In this document: one piece after another, positions 12,401 through 27,400 of the stretch | How positions within the stretch are numbered: the first letter of the stretch is position 1 | How the letters are laid out: the number at the start of each line of letters is the position of its first letter | Source: Actinernus sp. WN-2022 | Lineage: Eukaryota; Cnidaria; Anthozoa; Actiniaria; Actinernidae | Direction: 5' to 3' | Assembly (NCBI GenBank): GCA_030867875.1 | Contig: JAOWCC010000019.1 | Coordinates: 107,016,047 to 107,080,046 of the forward strand | Length of the DNA: 64,000 bases | Position numbers and translations under genes: made by a program | Notes under the pieces: generated by a model | Databases searched by the model: none | Told to the model about the DNA's origin: nothing | What the model saw: the letters and a program-made list of their open reading frames with translations, nothing else

Positions 12401-15400
12401 ACGGTTGTAAATTTTGCACTCTGTCTGTTGAAAAGCTGGTTTCTCACAAACTACATGTATTCAACATATTAATCTCAAATTCTCTGTAATTACTAAGTGT
12501 AACTTTCTCTTTTGATTTATAGAAACTATATAAATAGTCAGTTTATAAATAGTTGGTTTGTTTGTAGCTTGACATATGACTTACATGTATGCTACTGAGG
12601 CAAATAATGTAAACAATGATGTCAGCAATGACCACCTTATAACTTAAAACCTGGTGGCCTTCTATTATCATCTTTGGCCCTGCTTTAAAGAACATTAAGT
12701 TATTACCAACTAAAACTGACGAAGTTGCTCTTATTACTTACTTGATGCAAGCAATGCTTTGCCTTATCCAGCTCATTCCGTAGACAATATGTACTCGCTA
12801 GATTTACTAGCAGTGTTGCCCTCCCTTCATTCAGAGACTGAGGAAAGTCTACTTTTTTACAACCTGAAAATTCAAAAGCACAAGGAAATATGAATTAAAG
12901 TCACTGGTCTTTTAAATGTAAATATGGAGGCACAAGTGGCAGAATGCAATCCATGAGCTTACTGTGTGGCTTGGTTTCCTTTTCTTTTTCTGACTTTTCA
13001 GATCCACCTTGGAAAAAAAAAAAAAAAAAATGTGTTGCATAAGTTGAGGATCGAATTCACTGACGGAGGCAGGGTTGTCACCAGTATTTGGGTTAGACAA
13101 AATCAGAAATGGGAAAAAATGTAAAAAATGGGGAAAATATTGGGGGGTAAGGTCAGGAAAAGTCAGTAAACAAATGGGAAACTGTTAGAGTGAACATCTT
13201 TAAAATAATAAACATTATTGTAACTCAGTGGGTGACATCCAGTGGCTAAATACATTTATTATTATGAGAGTGAAGTAAGTGGGGGAGGTGTGGCAATTCC
13301 TTTCTCATATCCCAGGCCAGTGAATTATGTCATTTATCTGGGTTTTGTTTCATCTTCACATCCTGCCTTGCCTGCACTTTGTTTGCTGGGCCAAGAATAA
13401 GTGCTACACAATTAATTGTTGGAGTAATATGGCTATGAGCAAAGGCCCATAGCCACTTTATTAATTTGATAACATGGATATCAAATTATATTCCAAACTG
13501 ATAATATCTAATAATTATTATGAAACATAAGGGAGGCAAAATCACCTGGGAGAGGAGGTAATGCTATGGATGACATTATCTTTTTGTAAGTCTGGTTTAT
13601 CTTGAGTAACACCTACCTCCAGGCTGATTACTTGCAGGACTTATATTAATATCTATCACATTTTCTGGAGACAGATGCATGATTGCCTCTGCAATTCGAT
13701 TTAGTTTGATAAGTGCCTCGGCAGCATATAAGTGACCTAAGAACCTGTAGAGTGGAAAGCATTAGAGAAATAACTCTCCAGTCTAGAGTCAAGTCCATTA
13801 GAAGGACTGTGTGCAAAAAGGGCAGAAGTTCTAAATTCTCCTTCAATTTCTTAATTGTTTTCTAAGGGAGAATTAAGAATGTCATCAAGAGTCACTTATG
13901 CCCTTTTTGCACACATCCCTTCATTATTTATTGTGTGCTGGGTAATGGACAAATATTTCTTTGACAGCGGTCCCCCTCCTGTATTATTTTTTTGTCTTTT
14001 TACCCTACAACAAAGAGAGGTGATTTGACACAAGCAGAGGCCTTAAAGCAGCAAGAAAACGTCCTAGTAGGTTTAGCAGGGTAAAAAGATCACCAACAGA
14101 GATGCACGAATTTCAATCCCCCTTTACTAAGATCAAATACAGACAACTTTCTTATTTGGCAAAGTGAGGAGTTTTATTCGGCTTCAGGCAAGACAATAAG
14201 TGAAAGCTACACCGAAATTCACCGAATAAACTACTCAGCCCTACGGGTGGGTGGGTAATTGGGAAAAGAAAACAACAACTATCGGAGCACAAGTCCGGAT
14301 TACGACCGGTTGTGAAGACACATGAAACTGAATAATAAACGAATTTCCAATCTGTATAGATATATACATGTAAGGTCACAGATGGGGTTATCTCAAAATC
14401 TCGATCAAAAGCCGCACACACCCAAGGGAACTATGCTGGTGCAGATAAAGTGGCAAGATGGTGAAAAGGTGCGGCTTATACACGGGTAAATACGGTAACC
14501 CTTTCACTACTGGACATGTTTGGGCTCAATTGGTGAAATCCAGAGTGCTAACTCAACCCTCCTCCCTCAGTTCCAGTTTGGCTAGCCCGGGGTAGTTAAA
14601 TACTGCTGACGTTTTAAGCCGAAGGCTCAAACTTTCTCCACAATGCCATTCGGGAGAATTCTGTGGACTCGTTGATGGTAGGTATTGCTACTTCTGTAGG
14701 ATTTCTTTTGAAATCTGCTCTAATTTTGGAGAAAAAAGCCACTGTAAGAGAGCTAGAGGACATCACTAAGTCTGAGGATGGCTGTCAGAAAAGTACTTGG
14801 TTTGCTTTTAGTAGGCCTTGTGAGGGGATTTCACAGGGTTTTTCCATTGTGTTTCTGCTTTGAGACACATGAAAAAAATTATTGAATGAAATCCTTGAAA
14901 TTCTGCAGTTGGTTGTCTTTCCCCCTTGCTCAACCTATTAGGATGTGTTTTTGTCACTTTAAAGCAATAGCTTGAGTCCAAATCACATCTCTTGGTTGTA
15001 GGGGTAAAATACTTATTTAAAAAATCCTACAGGAGTCCCAGAGGGGGGATCCCCTTGTGATTTTTTGTTGATTACCCAGCATGCAATTGGAGGTGGGAGC
15101 AGGAAAACATGGTGGAGAGAAGTGCAGTGTTAAGAATAGCATGTTTCACAGTCGCTTGGTGTGTTTTGTGCAAACAAACCTGGTGGATGGAAAGATTAAA
15201 GAAGGTACTGTAATGACTGAGTACTGATTTTGTGTTTGCTTTTGATTTCAAATGGGAAGGTTTTTTGGTGCCGATTTTCAGCTCCTCAAAATTCGTGAAA
15301 ATCGAAGAAATGAAAAACAATCTCCAAAACAAATGAGTTTTTCTCCAAAGTGGAAGAGTCAAGCGATCCCGGTTATAGCTGTGGCTTTGAAGTCATTCAT

Positions 15401-18400
15401 CCCTTGAAATAATATCACAACATTGTATTTCCAGCATGTCTAGGTTTGATGCAATAATTTTCCCAGGTACATGATTCATATTGGCCGCTCTAGTAGCGAA
15501 CGGGTTAATGACTGGTCCTTCGGGTAACCAGTGAGTTGAGTTTTGTTTTCCTACTTGCAAACAGACTGAGCATTAATTTAGACAAAACAAAATTTTTGAT
15601 TTTCACCTCAAAACAAAAATCAAGACATCTACACAATGTGCCCCATCAATTATTATTTTCAAACAACGTTATTAACAAATTGACTAGTACTAAATTTCTT
15701 GGTATAAAAATAGATGAGCACTTGATGTGGGATTTACATATTGATGATATTTCGAGAAAAATTGCAAAATCTATTAGAGTACTCTATAAAGCAAGACACT
15801 ATTTAGACATCAATTCCTTGAGAGATCTTTATTATAGCCTAATTTATCCTTATATTTCGTACTGTACATTAACATGGGGTAGCAACTACCAATCAAAACT
15901 GAAACCTATTCATATTCTCCAAAAGCGTGCAATTAGAGCCATTTCATTTGCTGATCCAAGAACACCAAGTATAAAGCCTTTATTCAATAGATTGGGTGTA
16001 TTAAATGTTTATGAGGTTGTATGTTTTCAGTTAGGAGAATTAGTCTACAAACATGTTAATCATCTAATCCCTGATATATTTATTAGATATGTTCTTCCAA
16101 TCACTCATAGATATGATACCCGTTCAAAAACTAATAACAATCTGTCCCTCCCAAAACAAAATTGAACTACATGTATGGTAAATTTAATGTTAACTTCACT
16201 TCTGTAAAAGTTTGGAATGATCTCCCACAAGATATAAAGAATAGTGCATCACTTCCTATTTTTAAATCAAAATTTAAGAAATATCTGTTTTTCTCCTAAG
16301 TATAGCTCTTTTTCTCTACTTACCATAGTGCCTGATATTTTTTATTCTTCAATTATAATTAAATTAATTAAATATTAACTCTTTATCTTCTGCTATCTTT
16401 ACATAAAATATTTTTTCCCCTTCTTTTTTACATAGGGGTGCAAGGGGCATTCATTAACCGCTTTTAATTAGAGGTTGTTAGCCCTTGCATCCACCACCTA
16501 TTTAAATTAATGTATTGTATATTGTGCTGTGTGTGTGTGTGGAAAAAATAAAACCTTTGAAACCTTTGAACCTTCCTTGACAGGGCTCGAAATTAAGAAA
16601 AAAAAGGAGGCGTAATTTTACGCCCAGCTTAAATTTTTTAGGCGTAATTCTCCAAAATTTAGGCGTAAATAATTGTGCATTAGTAGCTTTTTTTTTTATG
16701 TTGCAAATCATTTGCTTTTTTTGTAATACACATTCGACTTTAAACTCATTGAGTTCAATATCGCTTTTTTAAACAAGACAGAGAAAGACAAAGGCGTGGC
16801 AGCCTTTTTTCCATGCGGTCACGCAAAGTTCGCAGGAAGCCATGCAAGTGTTTAAGTGTAACGTACATGTCTAGGCTGAGCTAGGCTGTTAAAACAGATC
16901 TATCGCGCCGGCTTTGAGACAAATAGAGCGGCAAGCAGAGACGATTTCTCTCATCTTTCTACAAAAAATTGTTTGCATTTTACTACTATTTCCAAGCAAG
17001 CGTTTAGTGTAAACTTTTTTGTCTGTTGTTTCAAGTTTGAAACACATAGTTTACTAATTACGCGGCGACGTTTGGCGTGTGAAGTCTGAACTTTTAACCG
17101 CAAAATGTCAAAGTTTGACAGCTCCTGTAATGTAAACTATTTTCCCGCACGAAACAAGTTGTTTTGCATGACAAAAGACTATGTTTTGCATGACAAAACC
17201 TATAGATAGGAGCTGTCAAACTTTGACATTTTGCGGTTAAAAGTTCAGACTTCACACGCCAAACGTCGCCGCGTAATTAGTAAACTACGCGTTTCAAACT
17301 TGAAACAACAGACAAAAAAGTTTACACTAAATGCTTGCTTGCAAATGGTAGTATTTTTTTCAAAAAAATCAGATAGTTTTAGAGATTTGGAAACAAGACT
17401 TGTCTTCCGATAATTTTTACCTTTGTAAGAGGATCTCGGCGTAATTTTACGCCTAAGTGGAAAACGTTAGGCGTAAAACGAAAAAATCTAGGCGTATTTA
17501 CGCCCGTATCGGGCGCAATTTCGAGCCCTGCTTGACTCTCGATGTTTCCCTTGACAGGCATCTCAGGAAACATCGAGATATTTGGGAAACAAAACTCACC
17601 GTTTCCCTGGAGCCAGTCATTAAGTGCACATGATCAAACTCATTACAATAATTCATGAAGGAGAAACAAAGGAAATCAACGTTCATTAAGTGATCTGTAA
17701 ATCTGATACAGATTTCGTCCTGATTTGCATAAACGTTTGCTTTGATTTTCTTGGTCAACATAGGTGGTATAGCCAAAATAACTGAAACCATGACACTATA
17801 ATATACAAAATGTACACCTAGACGTTTGATAAGCCATGTACAGAATTTGTGTCCATGCTTTATTGAATTTACAAGTTGAGTTTGCAAATCTGATCAAGCA
17901 CAGCCACTCATTCTGTATCTATTACTTATAAGGTTGCCAGGTACTCACTTCAAAGATCCAACCAGACTGGATTGTGACAGCAATCTCTGTGCATGACTAA
18001 GAGCTGTGACGTTATCACCCAAACCTAATGATACATATGCACTGCATGCCAAGATCGTACATCTGAAAAAAATGAACAATCGAGGACTGAATATCTACTT
18101 GACAGTAATTCACATACTACTCACACTGATGATAAAGCTTTTGATATCACACTAAGAGCACCTTTTTGGGTATTTATAGATAGCTATTCCGAAATTAGAA
18201 AACCTCAAAATCATGCACATATCCCTCTTCTGAAATGTGGAAAGAAGTTGCTACTTTTAGTACATCCATTTTGTTTTGTTTTGTGGTTCAGAGTACTCCT
18301 TTTTTTGGAATACTATATATGGATATGTCCCAAGAGATACACCCTTAGCAAATATTATTTTATGACTTTCAATCCCAACATACATGTACACTTACAGAAT

Positions 18401-21400
18401 TATCTGAACTTTGTCAAATATATAAAATAATAGATACTCAGTAACTATAAATAAATCAATAAAACAAGCCAATATTTAAGCCATGGAAAGAAGTTGAGTT
18501 TTCTACAACACCTGATTATTAAATTATTGTCACTGAAAAGTTAACAGCTATTTCAAAAAGGTGGTCTCATGCAGATCGCTTGTTTTAGGGGGCTGGGGAT
18601 ATCTGTTTTCCTTACAAAGCCGTAAACTTGCAAATATCAAAAATACACAGTCGTGTGTTAGAGTCTTGATGGGGGTTGAAATTTTGACGCCATTACAACT
18701 TTTATTTTTTGTACTTGCATATAATAATGATATATATAAATGAGTAAATAAGAAAATGTAAGAGTACTAAGGACACCTGAAGTAGCATGAAACTAATTGG
18801 GTCAGGAATCCCAGGCCATCTGTGTGCTATTTACCTTATGTGTGGTAATTCTCTGAGTTTAACAGGAGGACCAGGAGGAGCTGGAATACTTGTGTCACTT
18901 TGACCTGACGATAACCGACTCTGTAGCCCATTTTCACTTGAAGAAAGAATATACCAACCATTAAACAGATGAGTATGAGCTTTTAACACTTCAACAAAAT
19001 TCAACCATTTTCTTTTCTACTTTTTTTGTCTTCCAAAATGACACACAGTGTCATGAATTTTGCAGAGAGTTTACCATTGAAATCACGTCCACTATTATTT
19101 TATACTGAAGTGCTTTCCAAATACTTTGAGATTTTCGACCAGTGGTTTGCTGTCGTGACGTCATCTTCTCAACGCATCGCTCTTGTAAATGCGTATTTCC
19201 ATTCAAAACTTTGTTCTTTCGTTTCCTTTTATACTTATAAGTTTGTGCGAAAGTTTGTGTGAAACGTAGCCCCATATGTTGTTGTGTCGAGAAGATGATG
19301 TCACGTTCACTGGAAATTAGCTCTGTCATGGCTCTGTCACGGAACGGGTTCGAGTAATGGCGGACATAAAAACTCAAGATTCGGACCCCAAAAAATAAGA
19401 CTTCCCATCATCAAATCAAGAAACGGTGTGGGTAGACAAAAAATATAGCAACTTTTCTTTACAAATACTTAACAATTATTCACCGAAGTGGAGGTGAATA
19501 GTGGTGGATATTTACTGAGCCGCTTCAGCGAGGTAAATATCCACCACTATTCACTGACACTGAGGTAAATAATTGTTTTAGTATATACCACACTGCAGGT
19601 GAATAGCCAGCACCAAATAGTTATTTTATTTTCTGTCAAATGGACAAAAACTCGTGCAAAGTGATTGCTGCTTCGCTCTGAGGTGAATATGAAATCATAT
19701 TCACTGTTTGAGTAGCCAATCAGAGCACGCGAAAAGTGATATTCACTGGTGTGGTATATACTAAGTAAAAATATCACTATCTCAAAAATTAATTTTATTG
19801 TAGTGGGACTCTAAGGAAATTAAGATTGCTGAAGAGCCTTTTTAACACCACACGTACATATAGCTTGACAACACCCCTTTGAGAACTAATATGATGTACA
19901 TTTACATATCACTGGCAATTGGCAATCAAGAATCAGGGCTGAGTCCCCTAAGTTTAAAATACATAATAGTCCACTAAGTATCTAATATGGCTGTGTATTT
20001 TTACAAGTCAATTCGTACATTTTGGCTAGCATTTAGACTGAACTTTGACCGAGTTAGGAATCAAAATAATTATGCCAATGACTTCTGCTTATTACAGTTC
20101 TTACCTTAAATTTTCCATTTCCACATCATCTTCATCTTTCTGTAGGTGGTTTTCTACATTGCCATCTTGCTCTGTAGTAAAAGTACTTTCAGATGCCTTC
20201 AATAGCAACAGTGCATTTTGAAGGCAGATTGCTGAGAATTCAAGTGTGCAGGCAGGCATAGCAGCAGACTGCCCCTGGTTGAAACTGAAAACAAAGTTTA
20301 TTGTTATAATAATTATTGCTGTGATTTTCCAGATATAATGCCCACCCTCATTGATTTTGGGTCACATGACAGGTAACAAATACACACCTGCTAAAGCCTT
20401 GGTCAAATGACTTCAAAATCTCTTCAACGTCAAACCAACATTAATTTTGTTGTTGAAACCATTTCACATGGCATGAAAACATTTCCAAGAACAATAGCAG
20501 TTAATTACAATGTTCAAACCATTTGTTCTTGTAATGTTGAATCATGTTGAAACTGTTTGACGCACATGCTTTAAACTAATATTGAACCGATGCTGACAAC
20601 GTTTGACCAATGCTTAAAGTATATAAGCGAGCAACATTCTTGAAAACTATGATGCATTTTTGCCTTGGTACTAGTGCACGTGATCAGAGTGTGACAGAAG
20701 GTAGCATTTTAGTCATGTCAGCCTTTCAAAACTTGCCTTAGTTCTTGAAAATATGGAACATAATTCTTAGGCTATAGAAGTCATGTATAACAACTCACTT
20801 AATGTCAGACTGGACCCTCAGGAAACCAGGGAGTTTTGTTTCCCTCAAATCTCTCTGTTTTCCTCAACTTTGTCTCGGGAAACATTGAGATCTCAGAAAA
20901 GAAAACTCATTGTTTCCCTAATGCTCAGCCCAATAGAATTTCAAAAGGTATAATTTATGTAAATGTTATGAATCCAAAATAAGATTGACAAGCATGTATA
21001 GAAAATGGCTTACTCAAGAGAGGCTTTCTTTTCCTGCAGGGGTGAAATAATGACCTTGCGATGAGGCCCAACACCAACTACTGATTTTACTATGTCACTT
21101 TTCTTGATACACTGTTGTCTGAAGTCGTTGGACTGTTGGCAGGAATTAAAAACACCATGACAAAAGAAGTTATCTATTGAATTAGTAATTTATTTATTTA
21201 TTTGTTTGTTTGCTAAAGAATTATTTATATTTTTATTAAGTATTTCTAGGGTAAGAAAGCATTGGGATTGTGGGTAGTTTAGAACTGGGTACCAAAATTT
21301 GTTGTTGGCAGGTTGTTTGCCGATAACCTACCAACACCCTACCATCAACCTATCAACACCCTACCGACAGCCTACCGTTGACCTACCATCAACCTACCAA

Positions 21401-24400
21401 CAGCCTACTAACAGCCTACCATCAACCAACCTGCTGTCAACCTACCAACAACCTACCAACACCCTACTAACAGCCTACCGTCAACCAACCTGCCATCAAT
21501 CTACCAACACCCTACCGACAGCCTACTGTCAACCTACCTACAACCTACCATCAACCTACTGACAGCCTACCAACAGCCAACCGTCAACCTACCTACAACC
21601 TACCGACAGCCTACCATCAAACAACCTGCCATCAAGCTACCAACACCCTACTGACAGCCTACTTTCAACCTACCTACACCCTACCATCAACCTACCTACA
21701 CCCTACCAACAGCCTACCGTCAACCTACCTACAACCTACCAAAAGCCTACCTTCAACCAACCTGCTGTCAACCTACCAACACCCTACCGACACCTACCAA
21801 CACCCTACCGACACCCTACCAACATCCTACCAACATCCTACCAACAGCCTACCAACACCCTACTAACAGCCTACCATCAACCAACCTGCTGTCAACCTAC
21901 CAACACCCTACCAACAACTTACCAACAGCCTACCATCAACCAACCTGCTGTCAACCTACCAACACCCTACCAGCAACCTACCAACAACCTACCAACAGCC
22001 TACCAACAGCCTACCATCAACCAACCAGCCATCAATCTACCAACACCCTACCGACAGCCTACTGTCAACCTACATTTGTACCTACAACCTACCGACAACC
22101 TATCTACGACCTACCAACAGCCTACCATCAACCTAAAACAGCCTACCGACAACCTACCGTTAACCTATCAAAAACTCGATAAGTTATAAGAAAATGATTA
22201 TTTATAGCTTGAATGTATAAATCTTACCATTTGATGAGCAACAATACAACATTCTGCCAATCTAAGCCAGAGCCGTGGATTTGTGTGATAACTCTGTATA
22301 ACATCTACAAGACAATCAAAAGCTGCCAGTGGTCGCCCAGAAAATAGCAGTTGTATTCCAAGGCTGTAAAGAATTTCATGTCGCCGACTTAGCCGAAGAG
22401 TTGATAAGGGACATCCACAGATAGGATTATCTGTAGAGTAATTTTGAAATGAAATACAAGTTAGCAATTATTATCTGCACACTTATCAACCAGTGATTCA
22501 GAAATAGTTTTACATCTTAAAGATTAGCTGTAGGTAAATGGCATTCATTTATCTAGTGTGGTATATTCAAATGCACTTCACAAAGTTATTTTTTTGATAA
22601 TTTTTGTAATTTTTAGCATGTATTTTTATTAATTTTTATGTTGCAGGGCCCTACTGAAAACCGCCTTTGGCGAGTTAGACTCCCTGGATAAAGATTGTCA
22701 TTATTATTTATTATTATTATTTATTATTATTATTATATTAGTACCTCAGAATACAAGCTGTTGAGTCAGGAGACAAGCCCTACCCTTTCACGAAATAACA
22801 CAACAAGTTCTGTAAGGCCAACGGCTTACTACGTCCCTGCCCAAGGACACGGCGGGGATACGAACCCCTGACCTCCCACACTCTAGACCGTGCTCTACCA
22901 ACTGAGCTAACCAGCAAGGTGGTTTAGGTAAAAGCAATCATCCAACCGTGTTATCAAAAGTCTGTATAGTTTGTATAGTTTGCTGTGTTGATCACTCAGT
23001 ACTCCTGCTGTGGTACACAGATCAAATGTTGAATGGCATATAGAAACAGCACCACACTCCTAAAATACTTAATACACACTCAGTAGTCAAAAATTGCTCA
23101 AGACAAGTAGCAAGAAAGGTTCATATGTTTTGTATTCATCATTACTGGTATTTTCTAATCTGCAAAGTCAAAAATGCTGCACAACTTTTCAAAATATACA
23201 GCCAACAGGGTTTTCAATAAGTTTTCACATACAATACAAGTAACTGGCACAATTCTGTGAAGAAGTCAGAAAAATAACTTCAAAACCTCCCCTTTTCATA
23301 CCCTATCCAATGCCGGTCCTTACTTCGTCTGAGTAAAGTAGCTGGCACAAATATCCAGAGTACACATCATTAGGTCTCATATAACGTCTTCAGTTTTAGT
23401 TCAATCTGCGTGACATTTTACAACAAACAACCTCTCCTCATAACCAACAAACCCTACGGTTTTTGTTTCTCAAATTTAATGGATTTTGGCACTGAGGAAA
23501 ATTTGGTCATTAAAACTGAAAAACAAAAAAACATTTGTTGGTATGAGGACAACTTTCATGTTGAAATGTCTGTCACTGATTAAATTAAACCTGAAGAAGT
23601 TACATGTATATCAACCCCAGCGATTTGAGGGTCATTTGTGCCCAGCGTGAACACACGACAGTGAAACCAACAATTCTAAATTCCAATTCAATCTGGAGAA
23701 GTGGACAGAGCCACCTTTTGGATGTTACACTGTGGAAACCTCATACCATAAAAGTTTATTTCTCACACACCACTGGGAGCTATGTCAAGCTGACCACTGC
23801 ATCACCGTTATTAAACAATAGAGAGCTTTAGCACCAGACGTTCATGAGTCACGCACGGCAATCGGAAGTCAAATTTTCCTTTTTTGCCTCGTTTTGTTGT
23901 CATCACGTCCGTAACATCAACTCACAAATGTCAAAACACAGGTCTTCCCGTCCGTATTGATCAACCAGAAATGTGTCCGAGGTAGATAAGATTTTAACGA
24001 AAAAATTATTCCAGTCTTCTCACAGTCTTGTGATGTTTGTGTTGTAAAAAAATGTCTGCTGCTTAAGCTCTCTATTATGACAACAACTTCTTACAGGCTA
24101 ATATAATACGTTGTCTTACTAGTCTCGTTGAAGTAGGTCTAGTGAGACTCATAATGCAACCTTAAACTGGAATTTTATGACAAAAAGCCAAACTGATCCA
24201 ACCTTCATGTCATGTGATACCCCTTGAAGAGCACAGACCCCAGTGATGTGTGAGAACACAAATATTTCATTCCACAGCCAGTGGAAAATCAAACTTAATT
24301 ATCTTATTTTGGACCCATTGATGGTTCCATGTCCTGTTTGTCATTTATTAAAAATAAATGTGTTTGGCATCCTTACTCTTGTCAAGTTGTGGCAATGAAG

Positions 24401-27400
24401 CCAGTGCTTTGTCGTTCTCCTCTAATGCTCGCCTGAAGTAAAAAGCACCCAAGTTGTATTTATGCATCTGAAAGTGGATGCAGCCTAAGTTGTTGAAGTA
24501 CATTGTACTTATACATTCTCCTGTTTCTAGCATGTTATTACTAGACTTAGGTGCACTGTTCATTAGTTTGATTGATTTGCGGTAGTTCTGACGAAGGTAC
24601 TCGAAGTTGCTCTTCAAGAATAATCCACCTGTTGACTGTAAACAAGAGAAACATTTAAAACCATTGTCTACCCCAACAATACTTAACACAAATTTACAAT
24701 AATAATATGATTTACCACCATTTTCATTGTTAGCGATTATGTGAGATCAAAGTTGTGACGTTGGCACAATCTTATCCAACCAGCTTACAATAGTCGCTAT
24801 TACCATAATTCATATACCTACATGTACCTACATTGTACTATCTCACCTATGGAACAAACTACCTACAACCATCAAGAATGCCAACATAATTAAGGAATTT
24901 TGTTACCAACTAGAATCATTTGACTTTAGTAATTTCAAGTTCAGTTGCAAATGCAATCACTACCTTGTGTAACTTTGTTATAATATAACAGTTTCTGGGT
25001 TGTGTTAGGGCTAGGTCTAGTGCTGGTTAGCCTTGAATGGGTCGGGCAATTGAGCCTCTGGCTCAGATGTAAGGGTAACCTATCCCACATTTCGACATTA
25101 ATAAATGGTATTGTATTGTATTGTGTAGTTTAGATTAAATCTCTGTCAATCATACAAAGTGACAGGGGTAATGAACTGTGACAGCGGAACATGAACGGGG
25201 CGGCCTTCACCTCCTCGGAACGTGAATAGTACTGGCTATCCAAACAATGCCTAACCCTGAAACAATACAAACCCTAACCCTAAAACAATGCAATTCTTTG
25301 TCAGTGCAGTCCAACTGGGATCCAATAAAATGCAAGGTTTTGAGAGGTGAAGGGCTGCTGACATGAACAAGAATTCTCTCATCAAATCCTGTGTCTATTG
25401 TTTATTCTATTAGTTACCTTTTATTGTTTTATACTGTTACAAAATAGGATAAGCACAGAGTTCTGTTCAAGCCAATTCACTCTGTTATGTAAAACCTTGA
25501 GTTTTCACATTGAGTAGATTTTTAGACATCAAAATGTGTCTGGGCATTACAATGTAACTCTATTGTCTTTATGCCATTATCCAAGATGTTTGGGGTTAGC
25601 CACTTCCACTTTATGTGTTTGACAGAAACCAAGTTGCACCTTTGGTCCTGCACCATTATAATGCATAGCAATATGAAAATGGTGGTAACTGTAACATACT
25701 CTTAACTTTGCACCACTAAACTTAAAGGACTGGTATTGTTCAAATGATGCACTAACTGCACATTTCAAGGGCATTCCCACCAACAAAAAGTCATTGGTTT
25801 AAATAATAATAATAATAATAATAATAATAGTCTTTAATAATACTACACAACAGACGTGTGAGTTTAAATGTAATAATGATAAATATATAATAATCTAGAA
25901 TAGAACTATGTAAATAATAATTGCCACAAATATTCTGCTAATTATTTTTGTTATATAAATTGAAAAAGACATCTGTTAAAAAACGATCTTTTAAATCTTT
26001 CAGTGCTGACTTTGGGAAGAATAAACTGGTGCCCGCGCTCTTGAAGGATTCTCCCTCTCTTAGGTGGCAGGAGCTCATACAGGGCATGATTAGGATCATT
26101 AATGATTCTTTTCCACATCTTAGTGTCTCTGTCTCTAATTACATCAGATATAATTATGCTTTTAGTAGTATAGCCAAACCGAAACGTCCGTTTACAAAAC
26201 CTATCAATACGTTCAAGGTATTTGCTCTGATAAGCAGAGCCCCATACTTCAATACCATATAAAAATAAGGACATTATAAGAGAGTCAAATAGTTTGGTCA
26301 GTTGGTCCACAGAGTATCCATAATATTTACAAACTCTAAGAATGTACAGTCGGCTGTTAGCTTTACATAGTAGGTTATCTTTTATATGGAGGTCCCAGTT
26401 ACAGGGGTTGTCTTGAAATGTTACTCCAAGTAATTTCAACCAACTTTTCCTTTCAATTCCTGTTACGGGTGCCGGAAGAAGTTGGGGAGACTTTCCTCGT
26501 ACGACCATCTCCCAGGTCTTAGAGAGATTAAGAGTCATACGATTATTGGACGACCAGTTCTCAATGTTATTAACTTCTGCAGCAGAGGAGTCGTGGTTCT
26601 TTCCGACTGGCACCGTAAGAGTAATGTCATCCGCATATTTAATTAGCATATTGCTAGATGGATGAACTATTCTAATATCATTGACCATAAGGGAGAATAA
26701 CACTGGTCCTAACACCGTTCCTTGTGGGACACTCCATCAGTTACGACTCTTTGTTGTCTACCACTGAGAAAACTAATTATCCAGTTAATAATATACGGGT
26801 TAATGTCAATCTGTTTGAGTTTATCACGTACAATGTACTATATTATGAGTAACTGAATCAAAGGCCTTACTAAAATCAAAGGAGAAAACGCGAACAAAAT
26901 CAATAGACTGATTGTCGAGCAGCTTTAGCCATGTATGATAGCACTTAATAAGGGCCATAGTGGAATTGTGACCCTCTTTATATGCAAACTGGTCAGAACC
27001 TATTACCGATTTAAGAGTTTCATGTAAATATTTTCTGTATACTATTCTTTCGAAAAGTCTCATTATGATGTTAGTCAAAGAAATAGGTCTCAGCTGATTA
27101 CTGGAAATTAGAGGAGACTCTTTTGGAATAGGTGATACATTAGCAAGCTTCCAGAGGAAAGGTACTGTGAAGGTAATGTGAATACACTTACCAGGCTACA
27201 GTTGAGGACAGACTTGATCTCTCGTTTGCATGCCTTCATGGACTTTGTTAAGATGTTTAAGCGAGCCTTGTACTGTTAGGACAAAAAGAGGGTCCTTAAT
27301 AATAATAATTCAAAACATCAAGGCAATATACACTGTAAAAGATACCACCAACTACATTGTACCAAACCATTCCCTATCATAACCTTAACAATCTGAACAC

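Noticed and set aside
17498..17887. 129-residue minus-strand frame next to CNOT10 exon 13
   Set aside because: It overlaps the end of a MITE and resembles nothing; exon 13 phase and donor do not connect to it.
21299..21562. 87-residue frame rich in YQQPT
   Set aside because: Product of the CCTACCAACA minisatellite inside a CNOT10 intron.
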